This document shows, one piece after another, positions 6,176 through 13,553 of a stretch of DNA of 17,359 nt (position 1 is the first letter of the stretch; each line of letters begins with the position of its first letter). The position numbers and the translations under genes were made by a program. The DNA is from an uncultured Lachnospiraceae bacterium (GTDB lineage Bacteria; Bacillota; Clostridia; Lachnospirales; Lachnospiraceae): positions 33,279 through 50,637 of the forward strand of contig CAJUJG010000024.1 in the NCBI GenBank assembly GCA_910586715.1, in the 5' to 3' direction. The notes beneath the pieces are model-generated. The model searched no databases. It saw only the letters and a program-made list of their open reading frames with translations, and had not been told where the DNA came from.

Positions 6176-6667
6176 TCAATAAGCCTTACAATTAACCGCC
6201 TCGATTTGAAAAATTTCATCTGCAATCTGGCATACCGCATCGTTTAGCCGGATGCCCGTAAGGATGATGCCCACATCCTCTCCCTTTGCCTCGAGAATAT
6301 GACGCAGGTCCTCAATATCAATAATGCCGTTATCAATCAGCCCCAACACCTCATCCAAAATCAAAAGGTCGCATTCTCCTGTCGTGAGAACCTTTTTGGC
6401 AAAGTTCAAGCCGTTTCGGATGTTGTGGATTTCCTCCTGCTTACGCTCCTCGGAAAGCTGTGAAAATTCCTCAGCGCTCTTCTCAAAGCGGAAAATCTTA
6501 ATTTCAGGCTCCATCCGCTTCAAAAATTCATCGCTCTGATTGCCTTTCAGGAAATTAATGATTACCACATCTTCGCCCATGCCTGCCGTCTGTATGGCTC
6601 TGCCAAGCGCAGTGGCAGATTTTCCGTGGCCCTCTCCGCTGTATACCTGTATTAATCCATCTCCCAT
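6176..6667 (-). CDS. cobO: Cob(I)alamin adenosyltransferase, CobO/BtuR type
   Basis: The 163-residue product begins GLIQVYSGEGHGKSATALGRA, with the P-loop GEGHGKS at 11-17 that binds ATP in an inverted manner in this family. Other marks are DVVIINFLKG (33-42), LLILDEVLGL and GIILTGIRLNDAVCQIADEI near the end. It transfers the adenosyl group of ATP to reduced corrinoid, giving adenosylcobalamin. It is shorter at the N-terminus than the enterobacterial enzyme (about 196 residues), as is common in Clostridia. No other cobalamin gene is adjacent, so it may serve corrinoid salvage. It has its own promoter and terminator. The ribosome site is weak (AAAGG some distance upstream). Confidence 0.9.
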   Translation of the reverse strand: MGDGLIQVYSGEGHGKSATALGRAIQTAGMGEDVVIINFLKGNQSDEFLKRMEPEIKIFRFEKSAEEFSQLSEERKQEEIHNIRNGLNFAKKVLTTGECDLLILDEVLGLIDNGIIDIEDLRHILEAKGEDVGIILTGIRLNDAVCQIADEIFQIEAVNCKAY

Positions 6668-6713
6668 TTATTAATACCCTTTATCCTTTCCTTGCAGTAT
6701 AACACTTCACGGC

Positions 6714-6742
6714 ATTATATCATATAAGCCCGGATTTGGCAA
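6714..6742 (-). promoter_or_regulatory. Sigma-A promoter of cobO
   Basis: On the minus strand TTGCCA (6737-6742) and TATAAT (6714-6719) are 17 bases apart. A second -10-like TATACT lies twelve bases further downstream. The promoter sits in the 88-base gap after the SSB-type gene, so cobO need not depend on read-through. Confidence 0.7.
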
Positions 6743-6755
6743 GTCTTTAGAACAT

Positions 6756-7427
6756 CTATTCGTCGTCTTCATCATCAGGGATTTCAAGTTTGCTGACAGA
6801 AACCTCGTAAGCAACTCTCTTTTCAAGCTCATCCTCCGACAGCTTCTTCATATATTCTCTCGACTGAATGCGCCCCCACACAAGACATCTTTCTCCAACC
6901 GCAAAGTTTGCGGCATACCGCGCATTTCTGCCCCAGCAGATGCAGGGAATATAGTCGGATTTCCCATAAGGACGGTTTACGGCTAAAAGCAAATCAGCAA
7001 TCTCACGTCCAAGCGGCGTTTTCCTGTAAATTGGTTCTTTGCACACATAGCCGTCCAAAAAAATCTGATTTGTCTTAATATTCTCACTCAGCTCATCTAC
7101 AAACTCCAGTTCTCTTGCAAACACAGAAAGAACCAGCTTGTTTTTGTGCTCCTCATGCCTGTTGTATGAACGGAACTGACCGTTAATCACAACCATCATT
7201 CCTTTATAGTCGCCGCTCACATCAAGAAGTCGCTCCGAAACCATGACAGGTATAATATCCATTGACTCTGAAAGCCGTGCCACCTGAATATCTACCATAT
7301 AAAAGCCTTCCGAAAAAATCTCATGACTAAATGTGAAATCACTCACGATTTCTCCCATAACCGTCACCTGATTGTTTTCAATTACCTGTTCATGATAACC
7401 ATTTTTTGTCTTCATTGTTTCTTGCAT
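6756..7427 (-). CDS. Single-stranded DNA-binding protein with two OB domains
   Basis: The product is 223 residues from an ATG ten bases after GGGAG. Two OB-fold-like halves are visible: about 16-112 (QVTVMGEIVSDF, IIPVMVSERL, KGMMVVINGQFRSY) and about 115-217 (NQIFLDGYVCKEPIYRKTPLGREI, DYIPCICWGRNARYAANFAVG, CLVWGRIQSREY). The second half is the closer match to ordinary bacterial SSB. The C-terminus is acidic (PDDEDDE) but lacks the usual DDDIPF-type tip that recruits partner proteins. It is therefore unlike the replication SSB and may be a second, specialised copy. It is divergent from typA. The SSB-superfamily call is solid; the role is not known. Confidence 0.8.
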   Translation of the reverse strand: MQETMKTKNGYHEQVIENNQVTVMGEIVSDFTFSHEIFSEGFYMVDIQVARLSESMDIIPVMVSERLLDVSGDYKGMMVVINGQFRSYNRHEEHKNKLVLSVFARELEFVDELSENIKTNQIFLDGYVCKEPIYRKTPLGREIADLLLAVNRPYGKSDYIPCICWGRNARYAANFAVGERCLVWGRIQSREYMKKLSEDELEKRVAYEVSVSKLEIPDDEDDE

Positions 7428-7644
7428 TGATTTTAATCTCCCTTCGTCTTTCTGTTACCATCATATGCCATTTTATACGAAAAATAAAGCTGTAAATATC
7501 GCGCAAACCGCCTGAATTCGGGCATTTTCCGCAATGTATGACAAGATAATCCACAGCGGCAGGCTCTTTTTCCTATTATTTTGCAAATCATTGTAGAAAT
7601 TTTTATATAAGTTTCTGTCACCTTTGGTTTTTGTGCAATTCGTG

Positions 7645-7673
7645 TTGCAAAATGGCTTTAACGGTGCTATACT
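7645..7673 (+). promoter_or_regulatory. Sigma-A promoter of typA
   Basis: TTGCAA (7645-7650) and TATACT (7668-7673) are 17 bases apart, with a predicted start near 7680, giving a leader of about 23 bases. This excludes the in-frame TTG at 7631 as the start of the gene. The rest of the gap from 7428 shows no other gene. Confidence 0.75.
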
Positions 7674-7702
7674 ATTACAGTTTTGAAAATGCAAGGAAGG
7701 AT

Positions 7703-9541
7703 ATGAAATTTATGATACAGAAAAGAGAAGATGTCAGAAACATCGCAATCATTGCCCATGTAGATCACGGCAAAACAACGTTGGTGGACGAGCTTTTAAA
7801 GCAGAGCGGCGTTTTCCGCGAAAATCAGGAAGTCGCGGAACGCGTTATGGATTCTAATGATATAGAACGCGAGCGCGGTATCACGATTTTGTCAAAAAAT
7901 ACAGCTGTTATGTATAAAGATACCAAAATCAATATCATTGACACGCCGGGACATGCCGATTTTGGCGGTGAGGTAGAGCGCGTACTCAAAATGGTAAACG
8001 GCGTAATTCTTGTAGTAGATGCTTTTGAGGGTGCCATGCCGCAGACAAAATTTGTGTTAAAAAAGGCATTGGAACTCAAGCTCCCTGTTATCGTCTGCAT
8101 TAATAAAATTGATCGTCCTGAAGCGCGCGCCACAGAAGTTGTCGACGAAGTGCTCGAGCTGTTTTTGGAGCTTGACGCCGACGACTCACAGCTTGACTGT
8201 CCTTTTGTATTTGCATCCGCAAAGTCCGGCATCGCTTCCCTTGAGGAGGATGCGCAGGGTTCCGACATGACGCCGCTATTTGAAACCATCTTGGACTATA
8301 TTCCCGCTCCCGAAGGTGATTCCGATGCAGGCACGCAGGTACTCATCAGCACCATTGATTATAATGACTATGTTGGACGAATCGGTGTCGGTAAAGTGGA
8401 CAACGGCACAATCAGGGTCAACCAGGAGGTTATCATCTGCAACCACCACGAACCGGACAAACAGCAAAAAGTCAAGGTCAGCAAACTCTATGAATTTGAC
8501 GGTTTAAATAAAGTAGAAGTAAGGGAAGCGGGCATCGGTTCTATTGTTGCAATTTCCGGAATTTCCGACATTCACATCGGAGATACGCTTTGCGCAACAG
8601 ATAACGTTGTTCCCATTCCATTCCAAAAAATCAGCGAGCCGACGATTGCCATGCAGTTTATCGTCAATGACTCTCCGCTTGCGGGGCAGGAAGGCAAATA
8701 TGTCACAAGCCGTCATTTAAGAGACCGGCTTTTCAAGGAGCTGAACACGGATGTGTCGCTTCGTGTTGAGGAGACGGACAGCCCCGATTCGTTCAAAGTT
8801 TCCGGACGCGGCGAGCTGCATTTGTCCGTTTTAATTGAAAATATGCGCCGTGAGGGTTATGAGTTTGCCGTCAGCAAAGCGGAAGTGCTCTATAAAAAGG
8901 ATGAAAACGGCAAAACACTTGAACCAATGGAGCTTGCATACATCGACGTTCCTGAAGAATTTTCCGGAACGGTCATCGAAAAACTCAGTCAAAGAAAAGG
9001 CGAGCTGCAAAACATGGGAAAAGCAAGCGGCGGCTATGCAAGACTGGAATTTTCCATTCCGTCGCGCGGTCTGATTGGCTACCGCGGTGAATTTATGACC
9101 GACACGAAGGGCAACGGCATTTTAAATACTATTTTTGACGGTTATGGTCCTTACAAGGGGGATATACAGTACCGCAAACAGGGCTCATTAATTGCGTTTG
9201 AGGCGGGCGAAGCAATCACATACGGATTATTTAATGCCCAGGAACGCGGTACACTCTTTATCGGACCGGGCGAAAAGGTATACTCCGGCATGGTTGTCGG
9301 ACAAAACGGCAAAGGTGAGGACATTGAGCTGAATGTCTGCAAGAAAAAGCAGCTTACAAACACGCGTTCTTCCAGTGCCGACGAAGCGCTGCGCCTCACA
9401 CCGCCCAGAATTTTAAGCCTTGAGCAGGCGCTCGACTTTATCGACACGGATGAGCTCCTTGAGGTGACGCCGGAAAACCTTAGAATCCGAAAGAAAATCC
9501 TTGATCCGACGCTGCGCAAACGTGCTGGTCACAAAAAATAA
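7703..9541 (+). CDS. typA: Translational GTPase TypA/BipA
   Basis: The product is 612 residues, the normal TypA length, from an ATG at 7703 with AAGGAAGG just upstream; an ATG three codons later is an alternative. The GTPase motifs are AHVDHGKT (G1, 18-25), RGIT (G2), DTPGHADF (G3), NKID (G4) and SAKSG (G5). They are followed by the EF-Tu domain II-like beta barrel and the two EF-G-like alpha/beta domains, then the TypA-specific C-terminal part (GLIGYRGEFMTDTKG, TNTRSSSADEAL). TypA binds the ribosome near the A site and supports ribosome assembly and growth under stress or cold. It is a single-gene unit; I see no convincing terminator directly after the stop. Confidence 0.97.
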   Translation: MKFMIQKREDVRNIAIIAHVDHGKTTLVDELLKQSGVFRENQEVAERVMDSNDIERERGITILSKNTAVMYKDTKINIIDTPGHADFGGEVERVLKMVNGVILVVDAFEGAMPQTKFVLKKALELKLPVIVCINKIDRPEARATEVVDEVLELFLELDADDSQLDCPFVFASAKSGIASLEEDAQGSDMTPLFETILDYIPAPEGDSDAGTQVLISTIDYNDYVGRIGVGKVDNGTIRVNQEVIICNHHEPDKQQKVKVSKLYEFDGLNKVEVREAGIGSIVAISGISDIHIGDTLCATDNVVPIPFQKISEPTIAMQFIVNDSPLAGQEGKYVTSRHLRDRLFKELNTDVSLRVEETDSPDSFKVSGRGELHLSVLIENMRREGYEFAVSKAEVLYKKDENGKTLEPMELAYIDVPEEFSGTVIEKLSQRKGELQNMGKASGGYARLEFSIPSRGLIGYRGEFMTDTKGNGILNTIFDGYGPYKGDIQYRKQGSLIAFEAGEAITYGLFNAQERGTLFIGPGEKVYSGMVVGQNGKGEDIELNVCKKKQLTNTRSSSADEALRLTPPRILSLEQALDFIDTDELLEVTPENLRIRKKILDPTLRKRAGHKK

Positions 9542-9625
9542 CATGCTATATTTTATCATGCACAAACATACCATAAAAGATATGAAAAAAGATTTGCCAT
9601 TTTCTACCTTTTATGTTAAGATAAG

Positions 9626-9649
9626 GGCATAAGAGGGCGTACTTATGCC
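9626..9649. promoter_or_regulatory. Perfect 8-base inverted repeat between typA and the sigma-D gene
   Basis: GGCATAAG and CTTATGCC flank the eight bases AGGGCGTA. There is no U tract afterwards, so this is not a normal terminator. It lies about 35-60 bases upstream of the sigma-D promoter and may bind a regulator. The function is unknown. Confidence 0.35.
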
Positions 9650-9685
9650 GCAAAAAGCGACTGTTGAAAATACAAAAACAAAGTA

Positions 9686-9713
9686 TAAATATTTTTCATA
9701 AAACAGCCGATAA
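9686..9713 (+). promoter_or_regulatory. Sigma-D (FliA-type) promoter
   Basis: TAAA (9686-9689), 16 bases, then GCCGATAA (9706-9713). Both boxes match the motility sigma consensus. The predicted start near 9720 gives a leader of about 57 bases before the ATG at 9777. Confidence 0.75.
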
Positions 9714-9776
9714 AATAATAAAGAATATAAAACGGCATGGACGCAAGGATTATTTTTAGTCAAAGGAGTGATTTTT

Positions 9777-10292
9777 ATGGCAGGAGTTTCATGGAACTCA
9801 TCATCAATGAACAGTTTTTTAAATAATTCATTAAACTTGAATACATCAGGTACAAACAGCATTTTCAGCACAATAGGTGATTCAAGGCTAATTAAGTCAG
9901 GCTCATATAAAAAGTTAATGAAGTCTTATTTTGACACGGTGGACACCGAGGACAAAAAGAGCACATCTTCTAGCGATAAAACCAGCAGCTCTTCTTCTTC
10001 TTCGAGTTCTACAAGCGCAAGCAAGTCGAGACATGCATGTACTTATACCTATGATCCACAAAGAAGCACAATTTCAACTGTTAGAAATAAGGTTCTTGAC
10101 AAGCTTCTTGATAAGTCAGAGAAAAAGCCGACAACAAGTTCAAACAAATTTTTAAACGAACTTTTACAAAAAGATAAGGAAAAAGCGGAAGCTGCTGGAG
10201 ACGGCACGGTTACGGACAAGACTGATACCACGACAAACACTGGTACAGTAACCGAAGCAACTGCCGGCGCAGTAATTGACGAATCCGTTTAA
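9777..10292 (+). CDS. Ser/Thr-rich small protein of unknown function, sigma-D driven
   Basis: The product is 171 residues from an ATG eight bases after AAAGGAG (a GTG three codons earlier overlaps the ribosome site). It has no signal peptide or membrane segment. The N-terminus is rich in Asn and Ser, followed by SRLIKSGSYKKLMKSYFDTV (about 33-52), a short helix motif I associate loosely with proteins near flagellar genes in Lachnospiraceae. After it come a serine run (about 63-80), lysine-rich helices (RNKVLDKLLDKSEKK, NKFLNELLQKDKEKAEA) and a Thr/Asp/Val tail. The promoter points to the motility regulon. No named domain is recognised; a flagellar role is inference. Confidence 0.75.
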   Translation: MAGVSWNSSSMNSFLNNSLNLNTSGTNSIFSTIGDSRLIKSGSYKKLMKSYFDTVDTEDKKSTSSSDKTSSSSSSSSSTSASKSRHACTYTYDPQRSTISTVRNKVLDKLLDKSEKKPTTSSNKFLNELLQKDKEKAEAAGDGTVTDKTDTTTNTGTVTEATAGAVIDESV

Positions 10293-10316
10293 ACGAATAA
10301 TTCACAACAACAATCT

Positions 10317-10358
10317 CCCCTGCATATACTATCAACAAAACGTATGCAGGGGATTTTT
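10317..10358 (+). terminator. Hairpin with U run that also holds the next ribosome site
   Basis: CCCCTGCATA (10317-10326) and TATGCAGGGG (10343-10352) pair perfectly over 10 bases and are followed by ATTTTT. It looks like an intrinsic terminator for the upstream gene, yet AGGGG in the right arm is the ribosome site of the following gene (six bases before its ATG), so the stem may also mask translation. Confidence 0.65.
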
Positions 10359-11081
10359 ATGTCTGAAATCGTCAAAACTGAAGCTCCCGCTTACTCGGGA
10401 AATCTCACCATAAACGTTACCTCCTCACAGGGACTGATTCCCATTCAGAATGCGACCATCACCATTTCCTATACAAGAGAGCCTGACGCCGTGGTGACCA
10501 CCCTCACCACAAACGAATCGGGACAGACCGAAATGGTCGTACTGCCCGCTCCCAGCATTAACTACAGCACAGAGCCAAGTGAAGTGCAGCCCTACTCCGA
10601 ATACAACATTTCCGTCACAGCGCCAGGCTATGAGCCGGTCTTTATCTCGGGTACAGAAATTCTTCCCGATGTAACGGCAGTCCAGCCGGTGTCGATGACG
10701 CCCTTGGAACTGGAAGGTCCTGATGCTCCCGCGGAGGAAGATATTATCATTCCCGACCACACCTTGTACGGCGAGTACCCTCCCAAAATCCCGGAGGACG
10801 AAATCAAGCCGATGGACGAGAGCGGTGAAATCGTCCTAAGCCGCGTGGTTATTCCGGAATTTATCATTGTCCACGACGGCGTACCGCAGGATTCGAGCGC
10901 GCCGAATTATTATGTGCGTTATACCGACTATATCAAAAATGTTGTTTCTTCCGAAATTTATGCCACATGGCCGGAGAATACCATTTACGCGAATACGCTG
11001 GTAATTATGTCTTTTACATTAAACAGGGTTTATACGGAGTGGTACCGGAACCGTCACTCATTCGTGGTAAAAAGTCATTGA
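10359..11081 (+). pseudogene. SleC/SpoIID-like peptidoglycan lytic protein gene, 3' part lost to an insertion
   Basis: The visible 240 residues contain an N-terminal carboxypeptidase-regulatory-like beta domain (about 8-110, GNLTINVTSSQGLIPIQNATITI through APGYEPVFISG, in parts), a proline/acid-rich linker, and the start of a SpoIID/LytB-like domain (IPEFIIVHDG, DYIKNVVSSEIYATWPE, LNRVYTEWYRN). The Glu in SSEIY corresponds to the catalytic acid of SpoIID-type lytic transglycosylases. Family members continue for some hundred residues after EWYRNR with GY-FDITNST-type sequence; here the frame switches to HSFVVKSH and stops. The break coincides with the end of an inserted serine recombinase. SleC-like proteins cut spore cortex peptidoglycan during germination, and related proteins act on vegetative wall. 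An intact 10359-start reading could still give a short product. Confidence 0.8.
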
Positions 11082-12717
11082 GGTTGATTTTGAAGCGGAT
11101 TACGATTTGGTCATCCGTTACGTCAATCCTGTCAATCAGCCTGTTCACCAGCACGCGCTGCGTCTCCCTTCCCGCCTCCTTAAAGACCTGCTGCCATGTG
11201 GGAATCTGTGTGCGCAGCTCCTCCCACTCTCCCACAGTGACTGCCATCTGCTGTAACCGCTCTTTCTTTTCCTGTATCTGTGCCTCCTGCTCTTCCTTTT
11301 TTTCCTGCTGCCTGTGTATCACTGCGACAAGCTCCTCAAGCGATAACGCGTAAGCTCCTGTCATGGCTTCGGGAATGTGCTGCTCCATTGTTGCAATGCC
11401 CTCTTCGGTCTTCTCCAGCTCTTTTAACAGCTTTTTTATCTCTGCTTCCTGCGCTTTTCTTTCCATGCTTTGATTCCGCTCAATCGTTTCAAAAATATCT
11501 TCTTTATCCTGTAAACACCCGATATACTCTGAAAGGCTGTCAAACACGACCTTTTCAATCATATCAGCGCGCAAGCGCGTCACTCCGTCATGCGGCAAAC
11601 CGCTTTGTTCTGCCTGACAGCGGTATATTGGTATTTTATTTGCCCGTTTCTCGCCTGTTTCTTTAATCTTCCAATAACTATATCTAGAACCGTTTGTCAT
11701 CTTTCTACCACAGTAACCGCAGTGAATGACATCAATCAGCGACAGCATACCGTCATTTCGCCTTATTACATTGACACCCTTATGCTCCAAAGTCTTAATA
11801 TACTTATCGGCTCTGCTTTTGCGCTTATCCTGTACCATATCCCATACGGCGCCGTCAATCATCTGTATGTTCTCGTCAGGCTGGCTTGACTTAATCCACT
11901 CTTTGTCCATTAGCCGGTGGCAGATTCCGTTTACCCGTTCCCGACGTTTATACGCAACATGACCTGCATAGACCGGATTGGTCAATATGCTGGTAATTGT
12001 CCCGCCTTTCCACACATCATTGGGCGCCATTGTTTTATAGTATGTATCCTCATTTAGTATCTTTGCTATTTTAGAGGATCCAAATTCTTTATTAAGTGAC
12101 AAATCATAAATATATTTTACCACTTCTACCTTCTTTGGAACAATAACCAGTTTATGGAGTGCACGCCCATGCTTGCTAAGTTCTCCCGATAAGACCAGCT
12201 CATAGCCATATGGAGCCGTTCCGCCCATAAACCGTCCCTGTTGAACAAGTTTTTGAGCGGTATCCTTCACACGCATCCCTGTATCGGAACTGCTTTTCTG
12301 CGCATTTCCAAAACGCAGCGCAAGCATCATCTGCCCCATGATGTCGTCGCCTGCGGGTGATATGCAGCCGTCCTTGACCGTATAGATGTCCACGCCGTAG
12401 CTTTTAAGCGTCATCACGTATGCGCCGATTTCCCACATGCGCCTGCCGATACGGTCATCCTTATAGGCAACCAGTATGTCATATTCCCCGTTCTTTGCGT
12501 CCTCCATTGCCTCCTGAAGGACATCCCTGTTGCTGACAGCGGTTTTGTATCCGCTCTTACTACCCTCGAAATATTCTTTTTTGTCCAGTTTCCAGTCGCT
12601 TTGTTTTTCTACATATTCTGTTACAATGCGTCTTTGTACGGATAAATCGCCGTCCGCCTCAAGCTGCTGGTTTGAGCTGACACGCAGCAGCATACGGACT
12701 GTTTTTTTCTTTTGCAT
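11014..12717 (-). CDS. Large serine recombinase (site-specific integrase)
   Basis: The product is 567 residues from an ATG at 12717, seven bases after GGGAG. The resolvase domain carries the nucleophile Ser14 in LLRVSSNQQLE and YKDDRIGRR (85-93). It is followed by the recombinase domain (GRFMGGTAPYGY at 161-172, SILTNPVYAGHVAYKRR), a zinc ribbon (CGYC at 333-336, Cys367), a long coiled coil (about 410-500) and the final RLIDRIDVTDDQIVIRFKINLNDFL, where such proteins normally end. About a dozen further codons (GSGTTPYKPCLM) are read antisense through the SleC-like gene, so the stop at 11014 is supplied by host DNA. The enzyme should insert and excise the element carrying it. Confidence 0.95.
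   Translation of the reverse strand: MQKKKTVRMLLRVSSNQQLEADGDLSVQRRIVTEYVEKQSDWKLDKKEYFEGSKSGYKTAVSNRDVLQEAMEDAKNGEYDILVAYKDDRIGRRMWEIGAYVMTLKSYGVDIYTVKDGCISPAGDDIMGQMMLALRFGNAQKSSSDTGMRVKDTAQKLVQQGRFMGGTAPYGYELVLSGELSKHGRALHKLVIVPKKVEVVKYIYDLSLNKEFGSSKIAKILNEDTYYKTMAPNDVWKGGTITSILTNPVYAGHVAYKRRERVNGICHRLMDKEWIKSSQPDENIQMIDGAVWDMVQDKRKSRADKYIKTLEHKGVNVIRRNDGMLSLIDVIHCGYCGRKMTNGSRYSYWKIKETGEKRANKIPIYRCQAEQSGLPHDGVTRLRADMIEKVVFDSLSEYIGCLQDKEDIFETIERNQSMERKAQEAEIKKLLKELEKTEEGIATMEQHIPEAMTGAYALSLEELVAVIHRQQEKKEEQEAQIQEKKERLQQMAVTVGEWEELRTQIPTWQQVFKEAGRETQRVLVNRLIDRIDVTDDQIVIRFKINLNDFLPRMSDGSGTTPYKPCLM
11040..11065. other. Probable attachment-site junction (attL-like)
   Basis: Host coding sequence for YTEWYRNR ends at about 11056, and the element sequence begins. 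The recombinase 3' end lies right beside it, the usual place of attP in serine-integrase elements. GGTACC (11041-11046) is a palindrome close to the likely core. The exact crossover dinucleotide cannot be read without the other end, which is not in the window. Confidence 0.55.
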
Positions 12718-12757
12718 AAACGATCTCCCTTCTATTTTATATATTCGTATTTTCTTT

Positions 12758-13006
12758 TTATGCGCCATACATTGCTGCGCTGTTTCGTATCTGTTCGCGC
12801 AACGCGCATGTCAGGATTGACTTTACTTCTTCCTGCGCCTGCATGGTATCCTGCGGTTCGTCGGGGAATTGCAGGATAAGGCGGATTGTTTTGCTGCCAT
12901 AGTCCACGTCCTGTTTTAGTTCTTTCATATGTCTTTCCTTATTAATCCCTTTTACTTTCATCATATTGGATGAGGGCTTGTTGCATTCGGTATTTTTCAT
13001 ATTCAT
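12758..13006 (-). CDS. Small protein encoded with the recombinase (TnpW-like position)
   Basis: The product has 82 residues from an ATG at 13006 with AAGGAGG five bases before it. The first 35 residues are polar (MNMKNTECNKPSSNMMKVKG). The rest is DVDYGSKTIRLILQFPDEP followed by a helix (DTMQAQEEVKSILTCALREQI). Small genes of this kind often precede serine recombinases in Clostridial elements, TnpW of Tn4451-type elements being one example; the similarity here is mainly in size, position and the short beta strand (TIRLILQF), so the relation is tentative. The gap to the recombinase start is 40 bases, suggesting one transcript. Confidence 0.7.
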   Translation of the reverse strand: MNMKNTECNKPSSNMMKVKGINKERHMKELKQDVDYGSKTIRLILQFPDEPQDTMQAQEEVKSILTCALREQIRNSAAMYGA

Positions 13007-13056
13007 TTGTGCCTCCTTGTCTAGGTTTACATAATTTATGATGTTTTTGCATAATA

Positions 13057-13084
13057 AAAGAGAGCTGTCTTTCAAGCTCTCTTT
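13057..13084 (-). terminator. Intrinsic terminator upstream of the recombinase pair
   Basis: AAAGAGAGCT and AGCTCTCTTT form a perfect 10-base-pair stem with an 8-base loop, followed on the minus strand by TATTAT after a run of T in the arm. It separates minus-strand transcription of the genes to the right from the recombinase pair. Confidence 0.65.
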
Positions 13085-13213
13085 GACTGTTTTTAAACTT
13101 CTATAAAATTATTTCTTTCGTATTTTTTGATTCCCTCCTCACACATGAGTTTCCATTCCTTTTCAATGGATTATCCAATTGTATGTGGACGGACAATTTT
13201 TTATTTATACGAA
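13085..13213 (-). other. Spacer with a possible C-terminal gene remnant
   Basis: On the minus strand a 25-codon stop-bounded reading (13093-13170) gives EKEWKLMCEEGIKKYERNNF near its end and looks like the tail of a lost protein; I cannot name the family. On the plus strand AATTGT/ACAATT (13177-13198) forms a small hairpin followed by T. No complete gene is seen. Confidence 0.3.
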
Positions 13214-13483
13214 CTATAGAAGATACTTATTAATATATTGTATCCTGCATATCTGCCTCCATTCCCTGTTTTTCCTTGCCTGTTTCACCGCTTCTTCTAA
13301 TTTCCTTACAAAGGCGTCATCCGATTCCTTTTCTGCCACGTAATCCAAAAATGCCCTTAATTCTTTGCTGGTATCATCCATATCACTAACCGCATTTAAG
13401 AATATCTTTGTTGTTCCGTCATTCAGAACAATACCCATGTCCTCCCTGCAACGGTTTTCAAAGGTATAAATATGCCTTCCCAT
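13214..13483 (-). pseudogene. Fragment of an Rpn-type PD-(D/E)XK nuclease/transposase
   Basis: The 89 residues match the C-terminal half of the Rpn/PDDEXK_2 family (recombination-promoting nucleases annotated as PD-(D/E)XK family transposases): GRHIYTFENRCREDMGIVLNDG, TKIFLNAVS, SKELRAFLDYVAEK and KKxEEAVKQARKNREWR-type helix. The nuclease core that normally precedes this part (roughly 150-200 residues) is absent, and the end (ICRIQYINKYLL) leaves the family pattern after EWRQ, which suggests a frameshift. In-frame codons just upstream (NLFGMGRHIYTF) also fit, so the fragment begins slightly before its ATG. It is debris, not a working nuclease. Confidence 0.65.
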
Positions 13484-13506
13484 TCCAAATAAGTTACAGG
13501 AAAATT

Positions 13507-13519
13507 AGCGTAATACGCT
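13507..13519. repeat. Short perfect palindrome after the ArsC-like gene
   Basis: AGCGTA and TACGCT flank a single base; on the minus strand it is followed by AATTTT and may act as a weak terminator hairpin (AGCG/CGCT with a five-base loop). Confidence 0.3.
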
Positions 13520-13553
13520 GTTTAAGGCAAGGAAATATTTTCCGGTTCTCCTG

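Noticed and set aside
7631..7702. In-frame upstream extension of typA
   Set aside because: It starts at a TTG upstream of the promoter's -10 box, lacks a ribosome site, and is outside the TypA family pattern.
7825..8289. 154-codon open frame on the minus strand
   Set aside because: It is a shadow inside typA, Ser-rich and without any family pattern.
11280..11889. Plus-strand open frames opposite the recombinase
   Set aside because: Cys/Leu-rich antisense frames of a clear recombinase gene, with no ribosome site.
13177..13202. AATTGT/ACAATT hairpin with T run as a terminator
   Set aside because: It points along the plus strand where no gene precedes it, and the stem is only six AT-rich pairs.
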